Below, piece after piece: positions 44,646-56,357 of a DNA stretch of 64,000 nt; within the stretch, counting starts at the first letter, position 1, and each line of letters begins with the position of its first letter. Under the pieces are notes generated by a model. It searched no databases. It had not been told where the DNA came from and saw only the letters and a list, made by a program, of their open reading frames with translations. The stretch is from Leptidea sinapis. Its lineage: Eukaryota; Arthropoda; Insecta; Lepidoptera; Pieridae. The position numbers were made by a program, and so were the translations under genes. The stretch lies in NCBI RefSeq assembly GCF_905404315.1, contig NC_066288.1:1488001-1552000 (forward strand), given 5' to 3'.

Positions 44646-47091
44646 GTGAATGCCTTTTTACAAGATCATCGAGCTGACATACTGCTAGTCAACGAAACAC
44701 ACCTGCGGCCAAGTGAAATATTCAAAATAACGAACTATCACATATATAGAAAAGATGAGGTATCGCCGTCGGGACAGGTGTACCGAGGACTAGCAGTGTT
44801 AGTTCAACGGAGGGTGATACACCAGTTGATACCCGTCACAGATTACGGAACATTCCAAGCATTGGAAATTCTGATCAATGTGGCGGGAAAAATAATGCGT
44901 ATTTATTCAATTTACAGGCCACCCGGAACAAGCCTAGATAAGATGGAGTTAAGGTCATTATTCGACAGGAACATTCCAACAATAGTGGCAGGCGACCTAA
45001 ACTCCAAACACACCGCCTGGCACTCAAGCAAGGTATGCACGACGGGGTGCATTCTGTACAAGGAGATGGTTGAGGAGCGCTATGAAGTCACAGGCCCTAC
45101 ATCGTGGACCCACTATATGCCTGATGGAAGCGGTGACGTGATCGACCTGGTGCTACACAAAGAACTCTACACCGCAATTCCAGAGTTGAGCGTACTGCAC
45201 GAACTTGACTCTGACCACAGACCGGTATTGCTCACTCTGGAATTCCTTCCCAGTAGGGTCTCACATCCCCCTGCGAGACGGAAATTAAACTGGGAAGTGT
45301 TCCGAAATAAATTGCATACAAGAAGCACAACAGGGCCTGTAACTACAAGCGAAGACGTGGAAAATGAAACCGAGGCACTCACGAACGACATCCAGCTCTC
45401 TCTCAAGTCAGCAGCGCGCACCTCTTAGCCGGGGAAAAAGCAAGAACAGCTCCCGGCGATGATACGGATACTTATAAACGATAAGAGAGAGACTAGGAAA
45501 CTGTGGCAACGTACAAGATGTCCTACAACCAAACGCCGCCTCAACCATCTCATAGAGCAAGTACGCATAGCTTTGGACGAGTACGCAGCCGAGGGGTGGG
45601 AAAGTCACATTTTAAAAATAAATGACGAAGTACGCTCAGTCCACAAGCTATGTAAACAGCTTTTCAGCAGCCCCAAACCAGTCCAATTACTTTTGGATCG
45701 CGAAGGCCTTCTGAAGTTCACAGCGGCAGACAGGGCGGAAATCCTGGCCGACAGTCTGGAGCGACAGTTCGCACCAAATCCAGACTTGGATCCCCAGCAC
45801 ACCAGAAGGGTGGAGGAACTTGTGGAGACATATCTAGCAGGAAGAGAGACCACAAACGACCAAGACCAGTTGTCACGAACAACTCCAGGCCAGGTGTCGA
45901 AGCTTATCAAACGCCTACCTACAAGAAAAGCACCTGGTCTGGAGCAAATTACCAATGAAGCACTGAGGAACATGCCAGGGAAGAGTGTGGTCGCGCTCAC
46001 TCGCATCTTTAACGGCATATTCCACTCCGGCCATTTTCCAGACGCCTGGAAAACAGGCAAGGTGGTGATGCTACTTAAACCAGGGAAGGACGCCCCCAAA
46101 CCGGAAAGTTACAGACCCATCACATTGCTAAGCACTCTCTCCAAACTTTTCGAGAGAGTCTTACTGAAACATGTGACGCCGTACACAAAACCGAGAGAGG
46201 AGCAATTCGGGTTTAGAGCGGAACACTCCACCACCTTGCAAATCACACGGATAGTAAACGAGATTGCCGTGAGCCACAACAAGAAAGAATATGTCACAGC
46301 CGTACTGCTAGATATGGAGAAGGCCTTCGATCGTGTATGGCACGAGGGGCTGCTGTACAAGATGATAAAATGATATGCCAGTGCGTATAATCAAAATATT
46401 AGCTACATTTCTCACAAACAGAAGATTCCTTGTCTGTGTGGAGGATTGCCAATCGAGTGTTAGGTCAGTGAGAGCCAGAGTACCTCAAGGAAGCTGTCTC
46501 TCCCCGCACTGCTATGCCTGGTACACTGACGATATCCCGGTCGTTGGGCAGGCTAAGCTAGCATTATACGCTGATGATGCAGCTTTCTACGCATCCTCCT
46601 ACAGACCTGAGTTTACAGTGAAAATGCTCCAGCAAATATTAGAAGCGTTACCAGAATGGTTAAAAAAATGGCGATTAGTTGTGAACGTAACGAAAACGCA
46701 GGCGATCATCACCGGAAATACGAAACTACCCTCACCCTTGAAGCTGATGTCGGAGGAACTCCCATGGAGGCCGGACGTCAGATACCTGGGAGTTACCATT
46801 GACCGGAGACTCAGCTTCAATAAGTACATTGACAACACCATCGGGATGGCGAGGGGTGCTCGCGCCAAGCTCCAACCCATCCTGCGGGCCAAGCTGCCAC
46901 TAGGAACTAAACTGATGATATATAAAACATACATACGGTCCAGACTGACCTATGCAGCAGCAGCTTGGTACCCGTATCTCACATCGTGGAACCCGGATCG
47001 CCTGCAAGCACAAGAAAACTTTGCGTTGCGTTCCATAGTGGGCACCGCATTACGTACGAAATGCAACAATCTCAAAAGATTTAAAAATTGA
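44646..47091 (+). pseudogene. Jockey ORF2: endonuclease and reverse transcriptase, broken
   Basis: The endonuclease part has ADILLVNETHLRPSE, IYRPPG, IVAGDLNSKHTAW and LDSDHRPVLL. The RT has RKAPGLEQITNE, YRPITLLSTLSKLFERVLL, LLDMEKAFDRVWH, RVPQGSCLSP and the catalytic YADDAAF. The thumb follows (VRYLGVTIDRRLSF), then the C-terminal YKTYIRSRLTYAAAAWYP. Defects are an in-frame TAG at 45426-45428, a stop and frameshift at 46371-46375 and a disrupted region after PQGSCLSP. Reverse transcribes its own RNA at a nicked target; inactive here. Confidence 0.85.
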
Positions 47092-47343
47092 AAATTTAGA
47101 CGCCTTCGTAAGAAGGCTTACAACAGACATGTTCCGGCGAACAGATGCCTCGTCACACCCTCATCTGGTGGGAATTGCCCCGCTACATGCAAGACCCCCA
47201 GATGAGGAGGGTAGACGAAAAATGAAGGCGTACTCAAGGGACTGTGTAAATGAAGAGGAGGAGGAAAACTCTACAAGACCCCGGAAAAGTCGAAACCTTA
47301 CAGACTGACAGACTAAGCTACGAGCTAAGGCACAAAAAAAAAA

Positions 47344-47354
47344 CCCTCCCCTTC
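47344..47354 (-). other. Polypurine tract of the gypsy element
   Basis: On the minus strand AAGGGGAGGG follows the end of the integrase frame. Such a tract normally primes plus-strand DNA synthesis and sits directly before the 3' LTR. Here the next base is the poly(A) of the Jockey element, so the 3' LTR is absent. Confidence 0.6.
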
Positions 47355-47439
47355 AAGTGAAACGCACCGGAAACTTGATGTGTCGGCCTGTCCTTGACAT
47401 TTTGATAGGCTGGGACGTCAAGTTGTTCGTAGGATCTGG

Positions 47440-48596
47440 TAACTGAATGGTAAAAACTTTACCACTTCATTTGATAACACGGTACGGTCCTTCATATGGT
47501 GTTTGTAATGGTGGTTTTACTGAATCTATTCTAATAAACACATGACTGCATGTATGTAAGTCTTGATGAACAAATATGTATTTGTTATTACGATGTGAAG
47601 TAGGTGAGTGTGGTTTATTAGCTGCGATGTGGGTACGTAATTTGTCAAGGTAGGTATGATCCAATGAGGTAGATAATGTTTGTGTGTTTATGTCGAAGAA
47701 ATCACTTGGTAGACGAAGGTTATAGCCGTATGTTAGTTCAGCGGCGCTAACGCCTGTGTCCGATCGTAGAACTGCGCGTAAGCCTAATAATACGGTTGGT
47801 AGTTCATTGACCCATGAACAGGTGTTCGTCAACCTTGAACGAAGGGCTGTCTTCAAGCAACGATGAAAGCGTTCTACCTTTCCGTTACTCTTTGGGTTAT
47901 AGCTAGTACTTCGTATCCGTTTAACTCCCATAGTTTTCATGGGGTTGGTAAACAGAGTGCTTTCGAATTGTCGACCTTGATCACTTGTTAGTGTCGCTGG
48001 ACATCCAAATCTTGAGATCCAGTGATTGTATATGATATCTGTCAATTATCTCGGCTGTAATATTGTCGCTAGTGATTGCCTCAGGCCAACCAATATGTCT
48101 GTCGATCATTGTTATCAGAATATAACGATGTCCTTGAGCAGAGGTAGGTAGAGGTCCAACAATATCTATGTGTATATGCTGAAAATGATCGGTTGCGTTA
48201 AAACATTGAATTTTGCTGACTGTGTGGCGTTGTAATTTACCTTTCTGACAATTTATACAAGTTTTACTCCACTTCCCGATGTCAATATTCATTGAAGGCC
48301 AAAAGAATTTTTGAGATATTAATTTACGTGATGTTCGTATTCCTGGGTGAGTAAAATTATGTACACTATTAAAAATTTGTTTGCGGAATTCTGTAGGTAT
48401 GTAAGGACGTACATGACTTGTTGATGTTTCGCAATATAATTCTAGGTTCGTGTTAGGTACATTTATTTTCTTGAAGGTTAAGTTTGGTTGTTGAATGAGT
48501 TGTGTTATGCTGCTGTCTCGCTCTTGTGCGTTTGCTTTCTCGCTGTAGTCGATCGTAGATGATACGGTTATTGTTTCTATGCGACTTATTTGGTAA
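47440..48596 (-). pseudogene. Gypsy integrase part of pol
   Basis: The zinc-binding HHCC domain is seen as FNSVHNFTHPGIRTSRKLI plus CINCQKGKLQ. The catalytic core has its first Asp in HIDIVGPLPTSAQG, the second in TLTSDQGRQFES and the Glu in NGKVERFHRCLKTA. A C-terminal module ends with TPYEGPYRVIK and a tail broken by a stop near 47460. The enzyme joins retroviral-type DNA to the host genome. A frameshift near 48040 separates the two halves of the core. Confidence 0.85.
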
Positions 48597-51500
48597 CAAA
48601 ATTAAAAAATAACATTGATGATAAGAAATATAGCATTGGCATATTTATAGACCTAAAAAAAGCATTCGATACAGTTAGCCACAAAATTATTCTTAATAAA
48701 TTAAATGATATTGGTATCATTGGCTTAGCTCACAAAATTTTTAAATCATACTTGACGGATCGCCAACAAGTAGTCAACCTTGGCAAGTATGAAAGCAGTC
48801 AGGAAACTGTACTTTATGGAGTTCCTCAAGGCTCAATAGGACCATTGTTATTTCTGATTTATATAAATAATAAAGCCTTTTTTTATTTCATATCCTTAAT
48901 ATATGTACATTTCAAATTTTGTTATTTAGTGTTAGTTTATATTTTTCTTAATATCTAGGTGTTAGTACGTGTTACTTATTTGTATGGGTATTTATTTGTT
49001 TGGATATGAACCCCTCCTCGGGTGAAGGCCTCCTCCAACTTTTTCCACGCGTCTCTGTCTTTACCCGTTAGTTGCCAGTCGTTCCCGGCTAATTCCATTA
49101 CTTCATCGGCCCACCTACTTTTCGGTCTGCCTACTCGTCGTTTTCCTTTAGATCCCTTCCACTGCGTGATTCTGAGTGTCCACCTGCTGTCTTTATAGCG
49201 AGTTACGTGACCAGCCCATTGCCATTTCAATTTAAGGGCTTGCATGAGGGCATCAGTTACCTTAGTTTTTTGTTTAATTTCTTCACTTCTGACTTTGTGT
49301 ACTTTTCTTATTTTTAATATGCTTCGCTCCATGGCTCTTTGTGTTGTCCTGATCTTCTGTTTAGCTCTTGTCGTGAATACCCATGTTTGGCAGCCATATA
49401 ACAAACAGGGTATTATGCAGGTATCAAATACGGTTTTTTTCAAATTCATCGGGTAGTCTCCTTTTAAGATTTCTTTGAGCGACCAGAAATTTTTCAGGTT
49501 ATTTTTGTTCTGCGTTCGACTTCGTCTTCGTTATTTGTTTTATTAAATGATACCTGCTTACCCAGGTAGATGTAGCTGTTAACATATTCTATACTGTTTT
49601 CTTTGACTCTGATGGGTAATTTGTTGCTGTTTGTCATTATTTTGGTTTTGGTAGCATTCATTTGTAATCCAACTTTTGAGCTTTCATGATCAAGTGTGCA
49701 TAGCATTTCGCATAGATCTTTGGATGTTTCAGACAGGATAACTATATCATCAGCAAACCTGAGATGATTTAAATAGCTGTTGTTAACTTTTAGTCGTTTG
49801 GCTTTCCAGTCTATGTTTTGGAATATGTTTTCTAATACAGCAATAAATAGCTTAGGTGACAGGGGGTCACCCTGTCTCACTCCTCTTTCAATGCATATTG
49901 CTTCACTTCTCGATTCTAGTCGAACATTACTTATACAGTTACTGTAAATATGTTTTATGATATTAATATACTTTTCGTTGATGTTCAAACTGCTTAGTGA
50001 CTTCCATATAGAGCTGTGGCTTATGCTATCGAATGCTTTGGTATAGTCGATAAAACCTAAGTACAGAGGTTTTTTAAATTCTTGGTACTTTTCGATTATT
50101 TGTTCCAATGCATGTATATGGTCAATCGTACTAAAGCTAGAACGGAAGCCTGCTTGTTCCCTGGGTTGTGCAATGTCAATTTCGTGTGTTATGCGTTTGA
50201 GAATGACAGATGCAAAAAGCTTATATAAACTTGCCATTAAACTGATTGGTCTGTAATTGGTGATGTCTAATGGGTTTCCTTTTTTCTATAGCAGTACAAT
50301 ATCCGACTTACACCATTGATTGGGGACAGATTCAGCTTCAAGAATCATATTAAACAATTTTGTTAGGTGTTTCAGTAATACCGATTTATATAAATAACAT
50401 TAGTAAATTGCAGCTCAAAGGAACCCTATCACTATATGCAGATGACACTAGCCTTTTTTATTTTGGTCATAAAATTGAGCCAATCATACAATACGCACAA
50501 GATGATCTAAACCTGCTCAATGTGTGGTTTCAGTGTAATTTACTGACGATAAACATATCAAAAACCCATTATGTTATATTTGCCGCTCAAAATAAAAATA
50601 TTCCAAATTATTTACCATTAAAAATTAATAACCAATTAATTAAAATTATCAACTATCTATTGATAGTGAAAAATATCTAGGCCTTTAATTAGACAATCAT
50701 TTAACATGGAAACCTCACATTGATAGGATAAAGTCTAAGCTGACATCCCTTACTGGAACACTGCGTAGTATACCACGTTGTCTCCCCCGAAATTTACGTT
50801 ATATCATTTATAACTCTCTTGTAAAACCACATATTGATTATTTGGTTGAAATCTGGGGTTCAGCTGCCAGAACTAATATAAATTTAATCCAAACTGCACA
50901 AAATAAACTTATAAAAGTATTATTTAGATATGATTTTCTGACACCAACGAGCAAAGTATATAAAAAAACTTAAATAATGGACGTAACACAAACATATAAA
51001 TATTACACATGTATTCTTATTCGAAAAATATTTACTAACGAAATACACACAGAATTAATGTTTAAAAAGAAGAAGTATTCCCAAGAAAAAAACTTAAGAA
51101 GTTGTAATGACTTATGCTACGTCCACCAAGAACTAATTACGGTAAAAGGAACTTAACTTACGAGGGAATTCACATAAATCTGATATAAATCTGTTATAAA
51201 TAACAAACTTCCAAATACTATAAAAGAAATTAAAAGTACGGTATTATTTAAAAAAAAACTTAAATCACATATTATTATAAACAACACTATTTAATATAGG
51301 TAGTAATTATACTTCATTCTAAGTATTTTTTCATCTTAACTTTGTTACGAATAAAATAAATAATATGATTTAAAAAAAAATGCTCGAATGCACAATCACT
51401 CATATAAACATGTACTGCTTCAAGTTGTTTTAAGTTTTCATATTTGTAGTATTGTTCAAACCGTAAGTATTATTTTAGTTTACTTCAACTGTTATCTTTA

Positions 51501-51724
51501 TAAGTCGTTAGCCACATCCAGTCCTTCTTATTCCGGATAAATATAATATATGTTGATGTTCTTTTGTTGAGAATTTTTATGTACCTTCATTTTTTGTAAT
51601 TGTTCACTTTGTTTGTTTTGCATGCTTAGTCATAGAAACCTAAAGTAATATTATATTGTATATTTATGTAAAATTCTCATGTAAGTGATTTTATATTAAA
51701 TCTTATGAGAATAAATGTCTTTAA
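48597..51724 (+). mobile_element. 5'-truncated LINE inserted in the gypsy element, itself split by an RTE
   Basis: The first part (48597-48870) encodes SIGIFIDLKKAFDTVSHKII and GVPQGSIGPLLFLIYIN. The frame resumes after the RTE insertion (from about 50383) with ISKLQLKGTLSLYADDTSLF and continues in broken frames to about 51000. The end near 51724 (GAATAAATGTCTTTAA) is LINE-like. GTAA at 48593-48596 and 51725-51728 may be the target duplication. CR1/Jockey-type RT; starts in the palm domain, so 5' truncated. Confidence 0.75.
48871..50382 (-). mobile_element. RTE LINE fragment with 15-bp target duplication
   Basis: Flanked by GATTTATATAAATAA at 48856-48870 and 50383-50397, a perfect 15-bp duplication. 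The minus strand encodes LDITNYRPISLMASLYKLFA, FIDYTKAFDSISH, RQGDPLSPKLF, the catalytic FADDIV and YVNSYIYLGKQVSF. In a second frame it continues with PCLLYGCQTWVFT, LKLKWQWAGHVTRY and RRVGRPKSRWADEVMEL. That is the RTE-type RT and C-terminus, missing the endonuclease (5' truncated). A shift near 49495 breaks it. Confidence 0.88.
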
Positions 51725-51726
51725 GT

Positions 51727-53564
51727 AAACCGACTTAATGCGTCGGCAATAATATTGTTTTTTCCACTGATGTGTCGAATATCGGTTGTTAATTCACTGA
51801 TGAATAATAATTGGCGCGTTCGGCGTGGCGTTTCGTTTTCAGTATGTGTTTTATTCATAGTGAATGTGAGGGGTTTGTGGTCTGTATAATTAATTCACGT
51901 CCTTCAAACATCTTACGGAAATGTTTCACAAACTTATAGACGGCTGAGAGTTCTCTGTCATACGCTGAGTATTTCTTCTCCGCCTCTGAGAATTTCTTAG
52001 AGAAGTAACCGAGTGGTTGCCAATTATTTTCGATGTGTTGTTGTAGGACGGCACCTACTGCATTGTCAGACGCATCGCACAATATTGCGATAGGGGAATC
52101 ATGTGATGGGTGAGCGAGTAAGGTAGCTTTAGATATGCTATTCTTGCACTCTTCGAATGCTTGTGATGCTTCGTCGGTCCATTCAATTATTGTTTCATCA
52201 CGTTTCTTGACATGGTGTAGGTAACCGTTTAGCGGAGCTTGTATTGATGCAGCATTCGGTATGTGGTCACGATAGAAATTTAACATGCTTAGAAATCGTC
52301 TTAAACCTTCTATAGTTTTAGGTTTTGAATATTCGGTAATGGCTTTAATCTTCTCTTCTGGTGGCTGTATACCGTTTTTTGATACGATGTATCCAAGAAA
52401 TTTGACTTCCGTTTGGCCTAAGTTACACTCCGCGGGGTTGATAGTGATAACGTGTTCTTCCAATCTTCTAAGAACTGTTCTTAGGTGATCGCGATGCTCA
52501 GTCTCGTTTGCTGAGGCTATGAGCAAATCGTCGATGAATGGGAAAAAGTAGTCTAATCCACGGAGCACTTCGTGAATAAATCGCTGAAATGTTTGTCCCG
52601 CATTCTTCAGACCAGGACACATGCGAGCAAATTCGAATAAACCCATTGGTGTGATGATAGCTGTCTTCTCTATGTCCTGTTCCCTGGTCTTCAATTGTTG
52701 GTAAGCGCGGTTAAGGTCGATTGTGGAGAATATTGTTTTGCCAGACAGATGATGGGTGAAGTCCTTAACTCTCGGCACTGGATAACGATCGGGTTTGGTT
52801 ATGCTGTTCAATCGTCTGTAATCACCGTATACCCGTATATCGCCATTCTTCTTAGGTACTATATGGAGTGGTGAAGACCATGGACTTTTACTCGGTCTGT
52901 AGAGTCCTTGTTGCATCATGTTATCAAATTCTTTCTTCACTATTTCATAACGATGAGGTGGTATGGGACGAGCACGGCAATGTAATGGAGGTCCTTGTGT
53001 TTCAATATAATGTTCCACGTTAATTTTTGGCGATAATTGGATCGAAGTTAATCTCGTGGTACCGGGGAATTCGGCGAGTATCGCGTGGTACGGGGCCTGT
53101 ATATCGATACTTCGTATTGTGGGTAAGGTCGTTGACATTATTGGCGCGTTGATTTTAAGATTTGTGACGGCATCAATTAATCTTCGATTTTTTAAATCTA
53201 CGATGAGTTTATGGTGGTTGAGAAAATCGGCACCTAATATTGGTTTCGTGACGTCAGCTACAATAAACTTCCACTTGTATGGTCGACGGAGGTTGAGATC
53301 GAATTCTAATGTTTTTTCGCCATAAGTTGAAATTGTTGTGTTGTTTGTAGCGTACAATTTAAATGGTAGAGGCGTTGCTTTCAGGCCTAGTTTTCTTGGT
53401 AGGACGGATATATTAGCACCGGTATCTACTAAGAATGACATCTTTGTTTTCTTGTCTGTGACAAAAAGGCGGTATGATGTGTGAAGGACGGCGGATTCCG
53501 CCGCAGCTAACGTCCGTTCTAGTTTCCCGATGGCTCTTTCTTGAAGCTGCAGGGCGTAGTACAA
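51727..53564 (-). pseudogene. Gypsy pol: aspartic protease, reverse transcriptase, RNase H
   Basis: A 569-codon frame. The protease has the active site FLVDTGANISVLP (residues about 45-57). The RT has GDYRRLNSITKPDRYPVPR, STIDLNRAYQQL and the catalytic FIDDLLIAS, a variant of YXDD, then LGYIVSKNGIQPP. The RNase H has ILCDASDNAVGAVLQQ and YSAYDRELSAVY. A frameshift at about 51870 ends the frame; the RNase H tail continues in another frame to ISGKNNI and ALSR at about 51730, where the LINE is inserted. The gag end and the start of this frame overlap, so pol was probably made by frameshifting. Confidence 0.88.
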
Positions 53565-54415
53565 CGTCGTGCTTCACTACCAAATCGGCGATGGTAATAG
53601 CAGTAAAGTGTTGGTGAGCTGTTGAGTGTGCGGGAACGGTGTTGTGACGAAGTTCTATTGCGAGATGACGAGCGAAATCGGTGGCGATGATAGTGTTGAG
53701 ATGGCCTTGACTTGAGTTCGGCGACTTCTAGTGATTGTTTTCGTATCTCGTTAATAAGGAATTGCGTGTGATCTACTAGGAATTGATGTTGATGATTCCG
53801 GACCTGATGCTGGTGGCTGGCTGGAGACGGCTGGTGGCTGGCTGGAAACGGCTGCTACCTCCTGGATTTGCTCCATCATCGTATCAGCAAGCGACGCCAG
53901 TTCCTCCAGCGTGGACTTCGCGCTGAATGACTCGCTGACGGCGAGCACGGAGCGGACGTGGGCTGGCAGCAGCATACTCCACATCATGCGGAGGGTGGAG
54001 TCGGTAACCTTGTCCCTCGCAAGGTTACGCATGCGTCGCAGTAGCTGGGAAGGCTTTTGGTCTCCAAGCTCCATCTTGGCAAGTAGCTTCTGGAACTTGC
54101 GGCTGTCGGATTCTTCATACACCGATATGAGACGTTCCTTGATTGCTGAATATTGTTTGTCTCTCGGTATAATAGGATGTTGTTAAATAGGATGTCGGAG
54201 AATTGTTCGATGTCAGCCTTTTCTAATTGGACGAGCACCATCTGTGTCAGCTGGGCTTGACTCCTCTTGAGGTCATCGGTGGCGGCTTCAAAGCTGTGAT
54301 ACCACAATCGCGGATTTTCCCGCCAAAATGGTGGTATGCGCATCGACAGTGAAATGGTGAAGATTTCTGTCGCACTGGGCGCTGGGAGTGGCTGAGCCTG
54401 GTTTGTGTCTTCCAT
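53565..54415 (-). pseudogene. Gypsy gag with CHCC-type motif, frameshifted
   Basis: Starts MEDTNQAQPLPAPSATEIF. The capsid-like core has MRIPPFWRENPRLWYHSFEA, then in another frame YEESDSRKFQKLLAKMELGD and QLLRRMRNLA. A short tandem repeat (AVSSQPP twice) follows near 53830. Near the end a CYYHRRFGSEARRCTTPC motif replaces the usual CCHC knuckle; C-x2-H-x9-C-x3-C of this kind is characteristic of CsRn1-type elements. A frameshift lies near 54180. Confidence 0.78.
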
Positions 54416-54567
54416 TTCTTCGTCGGGTTGATATTCCTCGAGCAGAGATTCGTCGAACAGAAATTCGTCGTTTCGGCGAGCTGGTGAAGCTGTTCTTCAA
54501 TGTGTAGCCGGGCAGAGATTCGGTGTTCTTGTTCGGGTTCCTTGCTTCCTTCCGTCGGTGTTCTTGT

Positions 54568-54579
54568 TCGGGGTCACCA
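54568..54579 (-). other. Primer-binding site (tRNA-Trp type)
   Basis: Minus strand TGGTGACCCCGA, complementary to the 3' end of animal tRNA-Trp including CCA. Established for CsRn1-like elements. It marks the inner end of the 5' LTR. Confidence 0.65.
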
Positions 54580-55211
54580 CTTTAGAAACTGGAATTTGGC
54601 GATTAAATAAAACAACTGCTTGACTGTGAGGAATATGTGGAAGAGCATTTATTAGAAAGTTACATGATGTATATACAAAATCCTTAAAACTAGTTAACCA
54701 ATTACAATTGTTACTTAAAAAATATTTACAAGTTCAGAAAATACACACCAATACTAAAGCTTACATTTTGACCAATAGTAAAACGTTTCATTTAATAAGA
54801 ATTGAGAATAATATTATGTGTTCTATCTCGCTCTAAAACTAATGCTATCGCAGTAAGCCGGCCAGCGAGCGCGGGCTTGTGTAAACTCGCGTCGAACCTC
54901 GATCATTCGATGTCAATGAGCATTTAGCACCTAATCTATCGCTCATTGATTAAAATTGCATGAATAGTGATCGACGCCCTACCCTCCTTCCCACAAGCAC
55001 ACAGCCGGTCTGAGGTTCGAGTCTCCTTAGGAGACGCCCCGCGACTGTTGTTGCGTAGTCTTTGCGGCCTCCACGGCCCACGTCCTACTTCGCTGTGAAA
55101 GCCAGGGCTGCTAACAGCACAGAGGAGGTTTTAGTCGGTATGGGGCGTCCGCTTACGCGGACACTCGAGTCCGACATATTACGCCCCGTTCCGGGGCGTA
55201 AATACGTAACA
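54580..55211 (-). repeat. Probable 5' LTR of the gypsy element
   Basis: Inner end set by the primer-binding site. The outer end is placed at TGTTACGTATTTACGCCCCG (minus, from 55211). About 632 bp, with an AATAAA near 54648. No second LTR is in the window to confirm the limits. Confidence 0.45.
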
Positions 55212-56357
55212 GTATTTCCTCCTCTCAAAAAAAAAAAAACGCCCATCGAGTACGCTCGGCCTTGCTGTGCGGTTGTGTAACGCGGAGCATATGACTGATC
55301 ACGTGAGTATATCTGCGGTCGTCGAGAGAACGTGACGATGCTTGTACTTCGACTACTGGTGATCTGTATGATTCTATGAGTTGATGTACAGCATTATGAA
55401 ATGGTTCTTATCAGAGCTAATATTACGTTATATAAAATAAAATGTTATTTTCAGAACGAATCTTTCGGCATACGCTTATTACAGTTATTATGCACGATTA
55501 ATATTTCTACGATCTATAATGCTACGAAGGTATTTTACGTTACAAGTTAGATATTAGACATTTGTATTAATTGATATTATTGGTTGCAGGTACAGCTACA
55601 CCTATATAAGCATGGTACTTAACCGATCCCGGTGCCAGGCTGTCCTCGTCGAAATCACTATCCTATATGATGAAAGCTGAGAAGGGCAAGTTCAGCAAGT
55701 TCTTTGACTTGGCTAGCGAAATGACCGACGAGACGTTGACTCGACCATGATAGCCCTATAGTCCTTAGAGCGGTCCTATTGCGAAGTCAGTTAGCTTATC
55801 AATATATCGAAAGAATATCACTAAGCGGTTTGCTCAAAGATGCTCTGATGATTTTCTGAATTACATGCATGATCAATTACATGATGCCTCTGTCTGCAGC
55901 CCTGCCACCGATAGCTAAGCACTTGGGCATGACTCCGCTGCCGGCGGCACTCCAAGTTTATGATATTTTGTTTTTGTATCTATCTAATAATATCATTATA
56001 CATAGTTTTTTTTTTACATAATATTTTAAAAACTTAGATTTATGAAAGAAAATAAATACATGTGAATAGAAATAACACCATTTTATATTTCCTGGTCATT
56101 ATTAGAGTTCTGAATGTAGTATATTTAATAGGTGAGGTTTAAGAAGTGATTTTATGAAATAATTTTTGTTTTGTTATGGTCCTATAATAAATAAATTATT
56201 ATCATTACATTATTTTCAATATTATGTTTAATATATTTACATTCCCAATCAGCTGAGTGAGGGGTAATTTTAGTCATAATAATAATATGACCACAACTAA
56301 GACTACTCCTGTCAAAACTATTGCTATCTAAAAGGGGCACGTGGGGACTACTTATAA
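55212..56357. other. Intergenic, no gene recognised
   Basis: An A-run (55229-55240) and a GC-richer block at 55580-55950 that reads like an old repeat, but no protein family could be recognised in it. AT-rich otherwise. Confidence 0.45.

Larger units (their letters stand above)
44112..47343 (+). mobile_element. Jockey-clade LINE, 5'-truncated, ending in poly(A)
   Basis: Contains the end of ORF1 (zinc knuckles) and a full-length but broken ORF2, and ends in an A run at about 47334-47343. The GC content is higher than in its neighbours. No target duplication could be found: the left side is another LINE's endonuclease, the right side the polypurine tract of the gypsy element. Confidence 0.8.
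47344..55211 (-). mobile_element. Ty3/gypsy LTR retrotransposon of CsRn1 type, interrupted, 3' LTR missing
   Basis: Minus-strand order: 5' LTR-like region (about 55211-54580), primer-binding site, gag, protease/RT/RNase H, then a 3.1-kb foreign insertion (48597-51724), then integrase and a polypurine tract. The unusual Cys/His gag motif, the tRNA-Trp-type primer site and the pol motifs point to the CsRn1/Kabuki branch. Frameshifts are present in gag, RNase H and integrase. Confidence 0.8.

Noticed and set aside
43100..51724. Idea that the endonuclease piece at 43100 and the RT piece at 48597 are one LINE
   Set aside because: The RT piece is bordered on both sides by collinear gypsy sequence and a possible GTAA duplication, so it is its own insertion; the families could still be related.
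55008..55050. tRNA-like B box (GAGGTTCGAGTCTCC)
   Set aside because: It lies within the probable gypsy LTR and no acceptor stem or A box matches.
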